Source: Isoetes taiwanensis (Eukaryota; Streptophyta; Lycopodiopsida; Isoetales; Isoetaceae). From it: a stretch of DNA of 64,000 nucleotides. Location of the stretch: assembly GCA_021234155.1 (NCBI GenBank), contig JAJEKV010000013.1:18991600-19055599 (forward strand), in the 5' to 3' direction. The notes under the pieces are model-generated. The model was not told the origin of the DNA, ran no database searches, and worked only from the letters and a program-made list of their open reading frames with translations. The translations under genes were made by a program, and so were the position numbers. Below, one piece after another: positions 52,200 to 64,000 of this stretch (positions are counted from its first letter, which is position 1; the number at the start of each line of letters is the position of its first letter).

Positions 52200-54245
52200 C
52201 GAAAAGTCAAGATCAGTGTCAGATTTAAACCTCCCATGACGATCAAAGAATTGCAGTTTCTGCTTTTAGGTTGCATAGAAGTTCTATCTTCGGCCATTAT
52301 ACGCATAAGGCTTGCCATTGACCCCAATTTATTGAAGAAAGTGGCTGAATCACATGTCAAGATGCATTTGGAGGTGTTTCTAAAACAAGCACTAGTTTCT
52401 CGCCTCTATTTGAAATGCCAAGGCTGATAAAGTTTTTCATGTGCATATGCTGATGCACTAATTATGCTTATTGTAAAGTATTCTCTAGCACAAATCAGAT
52501 GTGATAGATGGATGGGACTCCAGATCCTGCTATATTTAGGGCAACTTCTAGTGCTGTGAAAGAAATTGGCTGCACTACCTGAGCGGAAGGCTCCCCGGGT
52601 GGTGGCATGATCTATCTTGCCAATCTCGTAAGTTCTACATTATTCCTTGGGCAAGGAATTTCGGTTTATGGACCACCAAGCCATACTTTGATCCCAAACC
52701 ATGTCGCACGGAAGCGATAACTCCTCGCTGGGTCTTTCTTTGTTGCGGTGAATTTACTAAACAGCATAAGCCGTGAAAGTCAGTTGATGTTACGCACCAC
52801 TTGTCTCGCAATAGCATTCCGAAGGTTCTGGTGTTGAAGATGATCTACCGATGCAAACTCCTTTTCCATGTGGAACAAATTCCTGAAGCTCTTTAACACG
52901 CTGAATATTTGTCAATGTGGAAAATTCGTTCAGCATTTGACTTATGCGTAACTGGCGAAGATTGATGATATCAATCCCCGCCCTACACCTTTGTAATTGT
53001 AGGAACCCTGACGCATTGCCTGAGATGATTCTTAGGGCGGTGTGTCTCTTTACCAAGGCGAGGTGGAAAAATTATAATTGCCGCGTCATGACGCCACCGG
53101 CGGCGCCGCCACGGCAGCCAGTCACAACAGCGTAAGATTTTATGCTGTGTTATTGCGGTATCCCATGCATTGCGCGATGCCGGGCTTCGATGAGTCAAAA
53201 TGTGATCCCGCTAACGCTCTTGAAGACCCACGCAGCGCGGGATACGGCTTTTGCTCTTGCATCCGGTATTGTTCCCGGTTGCCATTTGGCGCGGGGGCAT
53301 CGATTTTATGGGACCTTATTAACCCACTGTTTAAGCAAAGCAGACCCGAAATGTGCACATTCTGTTAGGTGCATCGAATTATGTTGGCAAAGTGGCAGTA
53401 AAGTTTCCAGAGAGGATAATGTTGTCGCCGCCATCATTCTTATATGAAAATATTACCATTCGGACTGGCTGTCCCATTGAAATTGGGTGAGCCATTGCAG
53501 GTAAACACTTCCTAATCAAAGTCATAGCACCTTTAAACAGAGTTATATAATGTGAAGATCGCAGCATCACGCCCATATCATCCACTCCGTAAAATGGGCG
53601 GTGCGGAAAGGACTAAAATGTAACCTTGTGTATGACACGGAAAGATTGCAATGCAAGTAGGAGATTGGGGATGTTTTCTCTTTGAGGCGCTATGGGCGCA
53701 TCTTGATTTGTTTTCATTACAGGATAAACTGTGAGCTACCCATTTCAACTCAAGCTATGGTCGTAGCTAAAGAATCTAACTGGAATTTCAGAGATTCCCT
53801 CATTGAGGTGTAGCCGCTCTCAAAACAAGTTGATTGGGATGGCCGCGATAAATCACGCCATAAGAGCTTGAAAAGTTAGATGAGACTCGCCTACATGCAT
53901 TCAAAGCACGCGAGGTGTTGTTAACAAAGAAAAGCAAAGTATGGCACGACAGGGGATATGAAAAGAAAGAGAGTTTACTATTGGGTGACACAGCTTTAAT
54001 GTATGAGCAAAACACCTGTGGAAGTCCCGGAAGTTTCAAAGAGGATGCAATGGATAGCCTACAGGCATTGTGAGAGAAGTCTTCTTGCAGCGAATGGCTC
54101 GTAACGCTGGGATGATTTGTAAGGGTGATTTTGCCACGCCGAAGTTAATAATGGAGCACGCTTTAAAGCTATATTTTATGAAGAGGAAGATCGACCTATC
54201 TTATAAAATAAGCAAGAATACACCCCACGCATAGTGTTCTTTTCG
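52200..54245 (+). pseudogene. Nested gypsy RNase H/integrase, barely legible
   Basis: PMTIKELQFLLLGCIEVL (connection) at 52,230 starts the RNase H. The integrase is mostly unreadable; its C-terminal end (KHARxxxxKAKYG, SLLLGDTALMYEQNTCGSPG, GARFKAxFYEEEDRP) is recognisable at about 53,900-54,190. Frames change often. Confidence 0.5.
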
Positions 54246-54255
54246 TGATCTAAGA

Positions 54256-54270
54256 ACAATAGAGGGAGGA
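54256..54270 (+). other. Polypurine tract of nested gypsy
   Basis: AATAGAGGGAGGATAA precedes the right LTR start (near 54,275). Confidence 0.65.
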
Positions 54271-54274
54271 TAAT

Positions 54275-55847
54275 GTGTAGTGGGGATTTGGTATCCGAAT
54301 GATGGAGTATTGTATTTTTTGAAGACTTTAAATCCTGTGTTTTCTTACATATATTTACGTGATAATTTATATGTTTTTAGGGAAATTGGTGCTTTTGTGT
54401 GAAGAACCCTCATAAGAAAGCGCGAGGCAACTTCAGAAGTGCTATTATGTTTGAAGTAAAATAAGACTCGCATCATGAAGAAGCGGCAATCCTTGAATAG
54501 ATCAAGACTCAAAGGACTGGAATGGCAGCATGGAATTGGGTGCAAGGGAGCCGCAGGAAGAAGGTGAAGATTACAAAAATTGAATCGGGCAGCTGTATTT
54601 GAAGGTCTTGGAATGTAGCATTAGTGGCTGTTACGGGGTGGAGGTTTTCTCAAAACCCCTACGCGGGCTGGTGTTTTAGTCCTAGCTATAATACCATTAC
54701 TATGCACCTGAAATATATTAGTGGTGATGTGTTTGATGCAAAAGATGTGGGACGAAGATACCATGGCATTAAAGCTGAGGGAAACAAAGACTGCAGCCTC
54801 AAATAATTCCACAAACTATGGGTGTGGAATTAGATGCAAATGATTCGGGAAGATATGACATGTTTATGAAGCAAGCAAACATGAATCGAATTGAAAGATC
54901 ACAAAAGAAGTGTTCTCTGTACAAAGACTAGTGGAGGAAGATGAAGATGATCACATTATGCAAGGGATTGGACGATGTTACAAGAGGGCGACATATATGA
55001 ATAACGGAAACAAGTCAAAACAAGGGAAGAAGCATCGCGTATTACCTAAGGTTGCATGTTTTAGTGTTAGGAATGCAGCTCAATATGAAAGGGAATTAAA
55101 TATGTAGTTGAAAGCGAAAAATGATGACTTGAGCCGATGGGCAAATGGTGAGAAAACCTAAACGGACAAGTAATAAGAAAAGGAGATGGGATGGCAAATG
55201 ATTGAGAGAGCGGTCATGATTACTATGAAGAGGAGACTCACTGCAGGCAGAGGAGGGTACCGAGGCAATGTACTTATTTTATCCAAATTCACTGCGGGTC
55301 AATATTAGCAGCCATAAATCAAAGATGTGAGCAATTATAATTGTATTCTTATCTTCTTTAACAACAATGTAAGGGGAAGGTATAACAAAGAAGAAAATCA
55401 TGATTTAGGGGACAACACAACTGAAATGATCAAGAAATTGTTATTTTTCTCGATTTTCATGGGTTCGAGATGAAGGATGGGCTTGAAGGCATTGTTCCTT
55501 TACCATGCGAAGATTCATAAGGACCAGCTTGCTTTATCATTGTCTTATCGCTGATTCCTTTGAATCATGCCTCTGTTATATTGCTATTTTGAAGATTCAA
55601 TGTTATCAATGTTATAAAAGAATAAGCTGAAAATATGATGCTCATTTGTGATGGTTTACAAGTTGCAATTCCTCTTAACAAGCATTGTCAATTTGGAGTT
55701 TAGCATGTTGTAAGTTGTATATCCATTGCGAATTCTCATAGAATGAAGTATATTATTCCTTTGCCGCTGGTTATTGCCCGGTTGTTTTACACTTCATGCA
55801 TCGGAGCCCTGGGTTAGTTGTTTCTAGATTTTGTTGGACTCATTATA
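54275..55847 (+). repeat. Right LTR of nested gypsy
   Basis: Partner of 46,958-48,522. Ends near CTCATTATA, where L1 sequence resumes. Confidence 0.85.
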
Positions 55848-58056
55848 ATCGCCTGGATTCATCTCACCTATGCTGTAAATGTTCAATTTTGTCGATGAAG
55901 CTTACCCCGATTCGAACACTCATGGAATTAAATTTGTCCTCTAAGGTCAAGATTTAACTTGTTGGGCCTCCTCTACCACTCATAGCAGTTCCCATGGGTT
56001 CTGGCAGCTCGGGATCAACAGAATCGTAAAGAAACTCTTTCCTCTTAAAGGCTCCCTTTCCCTCAAAGTCAGGGATTTTTAATGGCTAACTCGTTTCTTG
56101 CCAGCTTGTGTTTATTTCTCCTCGCCTGATTGCCGAGAAGTTTTATAAATAAAATCGAGTAGTCAGAATGTAGAATTTATCCGGCAGAACCCATTTATCT
56201 TCATGGGATGAGCCGACTCAATAGCCAGAAAGATAGCTTGGGATGTAAATCTCTTTTCTCCGTGTGCCCGCATTCTAGGTAAAGAACGCTTTGGAAAGCA
56301 GTCTCTCAAGCCTAATCCTCAGCCTATGGACTTTATCAGATTCTCGCTTAGTAAGAGTAAAACCATTAGGGAGTTCCTTCCCCATGCACCAACTTCCCGT
56401 GATCAGCTTCTATAACTTTCTCTTTCATCGGTGTTAATACTTCCTCCCAAGGAACATATTCAAGCTGGGAGAAAGTGGCTACTACACCCATGATAAGATG
56501 ACCAACTCAAGAAGGGCCACTTCTATTTTCTGGTCCTCATCTAGCTCCCCATCCTATTTTTAAGTACAGGCTATCTCACACAATCACCCCACTCTATAAA
56601 AAATGGCATAAGGCTAATATTCTTCATGTCGTGGACCTGGAGATGACTGAGAATCGGATCCTCGGGAAATGACTCAAAAAGAAAGTTGGGGAGGGGCCAC
56701 TCATAGAGCTTATTTATAAGGTGTAGTGAGACTTACTCTCCCCTTTTTGGGAAAAGATGGTAATGGTGAGAGTCATTCTCCTTGAATTGGTTCAAAGTTA
56801 AGAGGAGTTATAAAGTCTCCAGATTTCTACTCTCAAGCTTGCCTTCTAAAAGAGAAAGCATGCCTCCATCCAAAAGTCTGGCTTCACTAAAATTCAAGAA
56901 AACTATCCTCTCCAATTGGCAAAATTCTATTCTTGTCCCAAAAATTAAAGTCTTGCTTTTGGCTTGTCCTCCATAATGCTTTGTAATAATTAATATGATC
57001 AAGAGACAATTCAAGAATGTTCATAGTCTCTCTCTGCTCTCTTTGTGGTACCCATGATGAAACAGTTATCCATATCTTCAAGTGTCCGAGGTTATATCTT
57101 TTGGAATTGGTTGTCCCAAATTAGTCCCAACCCGAAAATTCCGCATTTGGACTCCATTTCCACTTCAGCCAACTTCGCAAATTCCTCAGATCTAAAGTAA
57201 ACTCAACCATCCTTCCTAACTGCCCCTGCGGAATGTCTCGAAGCAATGTAAATAGAAGTGTGGCACCGGGTGATAAGAAGGTGATTCAATCTGATGAAGT
57301 GCCTAACTTTCACTGAGAGCCGACGGGGAGCAAGCATGGCTCATAAGGCCATAAAACGAGAAATTTGATTCCCCATTGGCTTTGGGAACCTTAAGTTCCC
57401 TTTGTTGTCCGCTTTTAACTCCTCATTGACCCGGAATTCCTTTGTGGATCAGCAAAGATTTTGAACAAGGTGGTGCGCTCCGGGGACAATTTTAATGATG
57501 TCCCTTATCTTCACCACTGTGTGGACCTGCATTAAGCCAGTGATGTAATTTTCCGCCTTCACAAATCACCTCGCATTAGCGATACAACGCCATGAGTTTT
57601 TGCAATGCATTGAGCTAACAATCGACTTTTGATTGCAGGAGGTTAAGATCTATGTATTATTACCGCCACAGCGTAGATGTGAAGTCAGCTGGGCTGGAGT
57701 CTTTATTGGACATATTGTGTCCCTATTGATGAATTGCTTCGCTACTCTTCATGGCCGAATCAATTGGATGGGTTTCCCTTTCGGTACATGCCTTATCTTC
57801 TACTCACCTTTCCCGGATCTCGCCTCAACTCCCCGCTTCCCTTCAATTTATCGCCTCTCCTACCTCATACTCTCCTTCAGCGTAATCCTTCTCCGTGAAA
57901 TTTGCCTCGATGGTGCTCCTACAGAATTGTTTTTGGTTGTAAATTTTGGTTTCATTTTCCTCATGACTGATATTTGGTATTTGGGCCTTCGGAAACCTTT
58001 TTGTATGGTTTCTGAATTTATGATAAATAGAATCCTTTCCTTTCCTCAAAAAAAAA
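55848..58056 (+). pseudogene. L1 LINE ORF2, 3' part and tail
   Basis: Continuation of the 44,861 L1. The zf-RVT block is clear at 56,910-57,090: WQNSILVPKIKVLL, then LVLHNAL relics, SLCGTHDETVIHIFKCPRL (CxxC...HxxxxC). It ends with a plant L1 C-terminal-like segment (about 57,900-58,000) and ATAAATAGAATCCTTTCCTT then A(9) at 58,048-58,056, a normal L1 3' terminus. The insertion's target duplication was not found. Confidence 0.8.
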
Positions 58057-58059
58057 TAT

Positions 58060-59040
58060 CCTTAAGATTGCCCAACATTTAGACTTAATTCTACAAGAGA
58101 AATAAATGCAGTATAATTGTATACTTCTTCTTGAACTTCTATCTATTCCTGTTAGAAGAGACAGAGTCAGAAGGTGTACATATATTTGTGATATGGTTTG
58201 AAACATATTGTCTCTGCTTTAATTTGAAGGCTCGAACCAACTTTCCGTAGTTCCACCGTGGAACCCGGGACCGCGGTTCCGAGGTGTTAAGTAAGCTTCC
58301 CAAGAAGACTTCACAAGACTTCTCAACCAAGTGCTCCAAACTAAACTTCCTTTTTATCCAGTCCTAAAGCTTTTGTGAGATCCTTTGTATAGCCTCGTGC
58401 CCGCGTATACACAGGCTCCATATATTTGCCGTGATGAGGGCTTATAGGCCCCACCGCCACTCGGCAGGTTCAAAAGAAGAGGGATTCATGCCACGGCGAA
58501 GTCAAAGCTCCTCCAAGAAGCTATGTATAATCTTAAAGGTAGACCCAAGGGCTACTACTACTTTTAGAGACTGTTAGTACCGGCCATGACAAAATGCCAG
58601 ATTCGCTCGAAAAGCCTGGCAGGAGCACGCTAAGCAGTCATGATGAGGATCGATTCAAAGCCCCAGGGCTACAATTCGCGAAACCCTTTGGCATATTGTG
58701 ATGGTTCCTTCAGCGGGAGGTTCAGAGTGTTCTTTTTGGGTCACTATGGTATATACGCTGGTCGCCTCTTCAGCGCTCTTTTTGAGCCTTCATGGTAATT
58801 TGTTTGATCAATGGATTGCCGCGTTCTCCACAAGTGTCTTCCTGTGTTTACGTAGCCATTGCCGCTTTTTATCCGGTTTTTTCTGTTCTTCCTCTCATAG
58901 CAAAAATCCCGCTGCGGACAAGAGGTCTTGATTTGCCTCTGCTGGACTTTACTTGATTCACGATCTCGCCCTCAGCGACTCGGCCCCGACCCCAAACACC
59001 GGGCGCGCCTCGCTGTCGCTCACTTCTCAAAGTTTATTGA
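58060..59040. other. No gene recognised
   Basis: No recognisable coding. It includes CCGTGGAACCCGGGACCGCGGTTCC at 58,249-58,276, a local imperfect palindrome. It may belong to the 5' end of the following gypsy relic. Confidence 0.35.
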
Positions 59041-59049
59041 TACCATGTT

Positions 59050-62000
59050 CAATCCTTTCTTTTACTCGGAATGACATACCAACACCGATGGGAGTCAAGA
59101 CGCTGCCGCCATGAATCAGCAATATTCCTCGCTAATATGTCCATATTATTACCGTTCATTGTCTCTCTTCTCCGCGGCACGTTTAAATCGTTCCACCTAC
59201 ACCACGACAACTTTTCCGTGACCGGGACTTCCCCGGGAAGGTCGCCATTGTTCCGGCTTCTGTCGCCACATTGCGTAGGTCGCAGGAATACTGCCTCTTT
59301 TGAATTTACTCCAACCGAACTTCTAACCCAAGATCTGACGTAACCAATCAAGCACTTCTTTTCCTCGGGAACATCTTCAAGAAAAATGTTTTCTATTATA
59401 ATCTTTCTTTTTAGAACTTCGGTACCAATCGCTTCCACCTTTGTCAGTCAATTTCTACCGATCGTTTCTGGACCAGTTTCCCTGTTACTATAGCTCATGT
59501 CTCATTACAACCTTTGAAACTCCACTTTACAACCGCTTTTCAAGTGACTTTTTTACTAATTCATTGTCAACCTAGCTTTGCATCTATGCAAAGAACTCAA
59601 TGTTCTGTCATCAGTTTTTCTTTTCCCACAAATGTAAACACTCCATTCATGCATCTTCTACACATGTTTTCTTTAAAACTCCCATATCCACTCTTTTGGA
59701 AATGAAGGTAAACACATAGACCAGAGTGCTCAGGCTCACATGGATGAATTTGAGCCACGGTGTATCTCTACAATGGTCACCCGATCCAAAACTAAAATTC
59801 CACATCTTTTCGACATCACTCCCGCGGAGCACCCCACTAATGGTCGATGGCAAACAAAAGCCACCGGAAACAAGATTGATTACACATGAAGACCTCTTTC
59901 TTCCCATATTACGGCACTTTGGCGATGCATCAACAACGTTGAATCCATCACCTCAACACACTCTAAGGTAACCCGTGAGAATCGGGCCGGCAGACTTTGC
60001 GTAATCGACCGGCAGATCTTTAGTCAACAAGTTGAAGGAATTTCCAACCAAAGCCAAATTTAGTGTGGTTTCTTCAAGGCTTAATTTCCTCTCACGAGAC
60101 TGATTTATGGGGACCCAGTATTTGCTCGACATTACAAGAAGCCATTGAATTAGCTCAATCACTCTGCTTCATGTTTTCACCGCCGGTGATCAAGCCACCA
60201 TACTCCCATTTCCCTCGCTACACCCACGCCAAGACTGATCAGCCTCCACCTGCGCCCCCAAGAAATAACATTTGTAAATATTGCCGCATCAAAGAATATC
60301 CGGCGAATGAGTAATTGCGGATAGCATGATTCATTGTAAACGCAGAACATGCACCACACCACTCTGGGCGACAAACAAATCCTAATTCAAACTGTGACGA
60401 CAACGCCTTTGTTCACCGCGCAGAAGGTGCTCCACTTAAACTCAACCATTACAAAAAATGTTAATTTAATAACAACAACAACCTCAAAGAATAACAAGAA
60501 CTTCATAACGGGACCTCCTGCTCCATCTCCTTTTGATCCAAGCAAGTCTCAATGTTTCAACTCAGACCAATGGGGTCATCACTAGATATCCTCAACTTCA
60601 AGTTCAAATACAAATTCTCGGCACCAATCAGTCCACGAAGGCTAAGGCCTTACACCTTTTCTTTCTTGGCATGGAAGCAGGAAGGCAAGGCGGCTCACGC
60701 CTGTTTCAAACGCCACCACGGCCAACAACAACAACCACGCCAACAGCAAAGAACTTCAAAACAATTGATGATCAACTAACTCAGAAGAAATTACCATGCA
60801 ATCACCACCGCCTTGAATCTCCAATCGATTGAGGCTCTTCATTCTCACTTAAGGGCACCCTCGCACCAAGTTTTTGCAAATTTATTCGCATCAGCCTTCG
60901 AGCCATCAACCAAATTGCTCATTTTGCACCCAATTCGATCAAATTCATTTCATGTTCAACCTAAACTTCAGAAAAGTCTCGCTTTCAACTCAATTAACGT
61001 GCGTAAGGTAAGGCACTCTAGTTCGTCACAATGCTGCCTCACACGCATCGGTTACCACTACTAATGCCAGACATCTCGCGAACAATTCTACCTACTAAAT
61101 ATTGCCGCGAAGCTCAATTTCCTGTAGCTTAAGATCTATTGCTGAGCAACAACAACCCACGGATCCACCACAACCACCGTAATCCTCTCCCTCAACTTCA
61201 ACAAGAACTGTTAAAATCAAAATTTCACACTCTATCTCACAACTATGTCCAAAGATCACTTTTGGAAAGCTAATTATTTTACAAAAAACTCAGATACTCT
61301 AATGCAGTCATTAATATCACCTACCGTGCATGCACATCGTAATAAAAGTGTCAAGCCACCATGTTCGACGATGGTGGTGCCAGCCAATCTTATTACGATA
61401 ATTCATTCCATTAATTAAGATAAGGGAGCTCCATACCGCCTCTTTATGACTACTCGCGCCGCGAATGGCCATATCACGCTGACATCATTAAGGAGTTACA
61501 CAACCAATACTACCAATATTGGAGATTCACAATTTACCATGGAAATTCGTACAGAGCAGAGAAGATCCCGTGAGATTATGAAATGTTAGGATCGACCCTT
61601 TTGAGATTAAGCAGCATCTACTATCGGCCATGATCAACTGTTACGTCACGATGGCAAGTTTCATCAAGTTAATGACGGACTTACCACGGCCGATCATTTC
61701 AGTAGATCACGAATCGACAGCGACTCAACAAGTTTGCAACACCTATTGCCATAAGCCAAGGGTTTGCCACTCACGTTTACCTGCACACAATCAACCATGG
61801 AAGACATGGATATTGATAAAAGGATAACGCTGTTGACTCCCTATTTGACACCTTGTAACAACGCCACATTGGTTCCAATATGAGGAGATTTGCGACTTCA
61901 AAATTCTCCCTGCTCAAGGAAGATACCACACTGAATCTAGTGGCACTTTACTATTTTTCACAAAATTGGTCAACATGAACATCCTGCCTCACGCTCTCAG

Positions 62001-62240
62001 AGCCAAACACAATGCTCAGGTCGATCAAGTCAATCAATACATTCAAACTCGTAGAGATATACTGATATTGGAACAAATCAACCAATCCGGACACGCCGAC
62101 CACTTTAAAGATCTCGTGGAGCGCTTTGCCAAAGGAGTTCAACGCTTCACACATTTTGGAGGCCAAAGACCCTCCTCGAGGTATCAAGCAGCAATTGGGA
62201 CAACTCTCGATTCCCCACTGAAGCTTCGATGCTAGACCTA
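59050..62240 (+). pseudogene. Gypsy gag-protease relic
   Basis: Upstream part of a gypsy element entering from the left. The zinc knuckle is visible as SQCFNSDQWGHHXITRYPQL near 60,545-60,600 (C-X2-[S for C]-X4-H-X4-[Y for C], with a frame slip). Just before RT, HFKDLVERFAKGVQRFTHFG at about 62,100 matches the approach region of gypsy RT (FxDLFxEPxGLPPxR). The remainder is too decayed to assign. Confidence 0.55.
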
Positions 62241-62319
62241 TTTTAGTTAACGATACATTCTAACCCAAAATCACCATGAAAAGGTTAAAGCTCTAAATTG
62301 GACAAGCTGGATCACTGGA

Positions 62320-62700
62320 TCTTCTATCTTACATTTAGGTCAAACATTCGTGAATGGGTAAGTCCCATTGTTATTGCCCTCAAACATAATGGAAAATTGC
62401 TGTGGGGATTATAGAAAACTAACTGCTTAATGGACTGATCATTTCTCTCCTCACTTCATCAAAGTGGTTAAGATGAAAAGCCACTTCAGGGATACCTTTC
62501 ATGGACGTTTTCTCCGTTATAATCAAATATCCATTCGAAATATATCCCACCTAAATATCACTTTCTCATTCCATAAAATTACAAAAGTCTGCTCCTTGGA
62601 TTCCCCATCAAACTCACGACCGGCATTTCAACTTTATTGTTTCATTGCTTTTTCAAGAGTGTGCCGACCCTTTCTAAGTCTTTTCAGATGATTCTCCACT
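62320..62700 (+). pseudogene. Terminal gypsy reverse transcriptase
   Basis: WVSPIVIALKHNGKLLWGL (SPVVLVKKKDGSWR), a frame-shifted CCGDYRKLTA (CVDYRxLN), DHFSPHFIKVV (FPLPxIDxLL), GRFLRYNQISI (DGFSGYNQI) and a SNSRPAFQ relic of NAPATFQ follow in order. Many shifts; no catalytic box is legible. Confidence 0.7.
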
Positions 62701-63189
62701 TGCATCTAATGCTATGGACCATTTAAAATCTGAACTGGGTTTTTCAACGCCGCAGGATGAATCTCGAATATTCTCTAATCCGAAAAAGTGCACTTCAGGT
62801 CACTCCTGTAATTTCTAGGACAGCGTCGTGAGCTCAGACATGATTACAACGTGACCCGCAACTGTGTAACCGTCAGGTCATCGTAGGCGATATCCACTCC
62901 GCGAACATCAAGGACACATCGCCTTTCGGCAAAAGCTCAACTTCTATGCCACTTTTTATTCCAGAGAATTCACCACCGCCGATCCAATTCACAAACCGAC
63001 TGAAATTCACACTGACTTGGATTATCCGATGCAATCAAGCTTTAAAGAACTCTCAAAAGCCAGCTTCACGTGGTTCCTGCCGGCACGCCATTCCTCAATG
63101 GACAAACCATTCTATGATCCATATGCTGATAAGCTGCTTATGGGGATGGATTGCCTCTGGTCAAGAGTATGCACAAACTCAGAGCAAGT

Positions 63190-63480
63190 CGACTGACACG
63201 CCTTTAGAACAACGCCGAAGCGAAACTATTCGCCACGGAAAGGGAAGCCCTCTTTGGCCTTTATCTTTTGTGCAGTTACCGCCGAAGATTATCTTCAGGT
63301 CAAATTCGCTTATGTGTGGATCATCGGGTTTTCTGGCATTTAATCATGGTCAAACCCTGTCGGGTCATTCACTCGATGGATGATGGCTGCAAGAGTTTGC
63401 CCTTTGACATTATTCATGCTGACGCGCCATATCGGTCCTCAATTATCTTTCACGACAGTACTGATGATCCTCTTTAAAGC
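63190..63480 (+). pseudogene. Terminal gypsy RNase H
   Basis: NAEAKLFATEREALFGLYLL (NY..TEREALALV block) at about 63,210 and QIRLCVDHRVFWHLI (TDHxSLxxL) at about 63,295 with a late FDIIHADAPYRS (F.IxHxPG). Frames shift between the blocks. Confidence 0.75.
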
Positions 63481-63619
63481 GAGTTCACGATGCCCTTCCT
63501 GATGTCTAACCTGCTCTCGGTCACCCGCCATTTCATTGGTACCCATCATCAACGCTTTCTCCTCGACTTCTGCCATTCCTGCCTATGACCCGTTTCCGTA
63601 AAAGACAACCCCAGATAAA

Positions 63620-64000
63620 CAATTCTTTCCATGGCACGGATTGGTACCGATGGTTGTCGCCATCTCTATAAATGGCAGCACAATGTGTTCGACGATGTTC
63701 TTTTCCTCACTGGGGTCCCCGGATCTAGTCAAACAACAAGCCCACGGCGACTTGGCAGTTGGTCATTTCAACATGCTATTAGCTCTATGCCGCTGGTATT
63801 ATCGCCTCACGCTCAAAGATGTCACAACAGGCCATGACGCGCAGATGTTTGTCGAGGTTTGCACCCGGCGCTCGACGCCTCGGCCAGCCATTAATGAGCC
63901 AATTTCTCCCTTGCCAAATGGGTATGATTTTGTTGTCCATGGACCCACCTCACCAACATCAGGGGCACGAAAGCACATGCAATCTGAACGAAGTACACAA
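63620..64000 (+). pseudogene. Terminal gypsy integrase N-terminus
   Basis: GHFNMLLALCRWYYRLTLKD, then FVEVCTRRSTPRPA and INEPISPLP, follow the pattern of the integrase zinc region (YYWPxMxxDV...CxxCQxxKxxxxxPxGLLxPLP), with the first Cys of CxxC lost. Runs off the window end. Confidence 0.65.

Larger units (their letters stand above)
46958..55847 (+). mobile_element. Gypsy retrotransposon nested in L1
   Basis: About 8.9 kb with two diverged LTRs of roughly 1.56 kb, a primer-binding site directly after the left one, decayed gag, protease, RT and integrase, and a polypurine tract before the right one. It interrupts the L1 RT, whose zinc-binding tail resumes at 55,848. No target duplication can be shown because the flanks have decayed. 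Non-chromovirus, as no chromodomain is found. Confidence 0.85.

Noticed and set aside
53078-53368. 96-codon GC-rich ORF
   Set aside because: Lies in the unreadable integrase portion of the nested gypsy element; no recognisable motif.

Overview
This is repeat-dense nuclear DNA of a land plant. The evidence is plant LTR retrotransposons of both superfamilies, an L1-type LINE, a CACTA (En/Spm-type) transposon, splice-site-bearing relic genes and a U2 snRNA locus whose upstream element and TATA box have plant spacing. There are no bacterial operons. A DIRS-like reverse transcriptase and a Rep (HUH)-like relic are unusual for a flowering plant and lean towards a fern, lycophyte, bryophyte or gymnosperm. 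The species cannot be fixed from sequence alone, and I see no intact single-copy host protein gene.

Layout. 1-2650: truncated Ty3/gypsy pol on +, with a noncoding tail to about 4.5 kb. 5.5-6.5 kb: a direct-repeat pair and a tRNA-like SINE head. 7.1-9.3 kb: minus-strand DIRS-like RT and a gag-like ORF, then a SINE with poly(A) at 9.6-9.8 kb and an unrecognised minus-strand ORF to 10.8 kb. 13,017-18,945: a structurally complete but coding-dead chromovirus with two LTRs, a polypurine tract, a chromodomain and 5-bp TCAGC target duplications. 19.1-19.7 kb: Copia RNase H fragment on +. 19.7-23.3 kb: a candidate undescribed DNA transposon with many copies of a 22-bp palindrome around a decayed gene that has a ParB-like segment. 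23.3-31.2 kb: a minus-strand Copia element split between primer-binding site and gag by a 4756-bp CACTA element (26,023-30,778, TGC target duplication). 32.1-33.3 kb: a cluster of cruciform-forming repeats. 33.5-34.7 kb: minus-strand ORFs, one of them Rep-like with a YxxKD motif. 35,631-35,826: U2 snRNA or a close pseudogene, followed by a tandem duplication. 37-42 kb: no recognisable gene. 44.9-58.06 kb: an L1 LINE interrupted by an 8.9-kb gypsy element whose LTRs lie near 46,958-48,522 and 54,275-55,847. About 59-64 kb: a decayed gypsy gag-pol that runs off the window.

How the parts relate. The window is a stack of nested insertions of different ages. The chromovirus and the CACTA element still show exact target duplications and are the clearest. 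The gypsy element inside the L1 and the terminal gypsy relic are riddled with frameshifts. Nothing here looks like a functioning pathway. The main interest lies in the ParB-like/palindrome element, the Rep-like relic and the DIRS-like RT.
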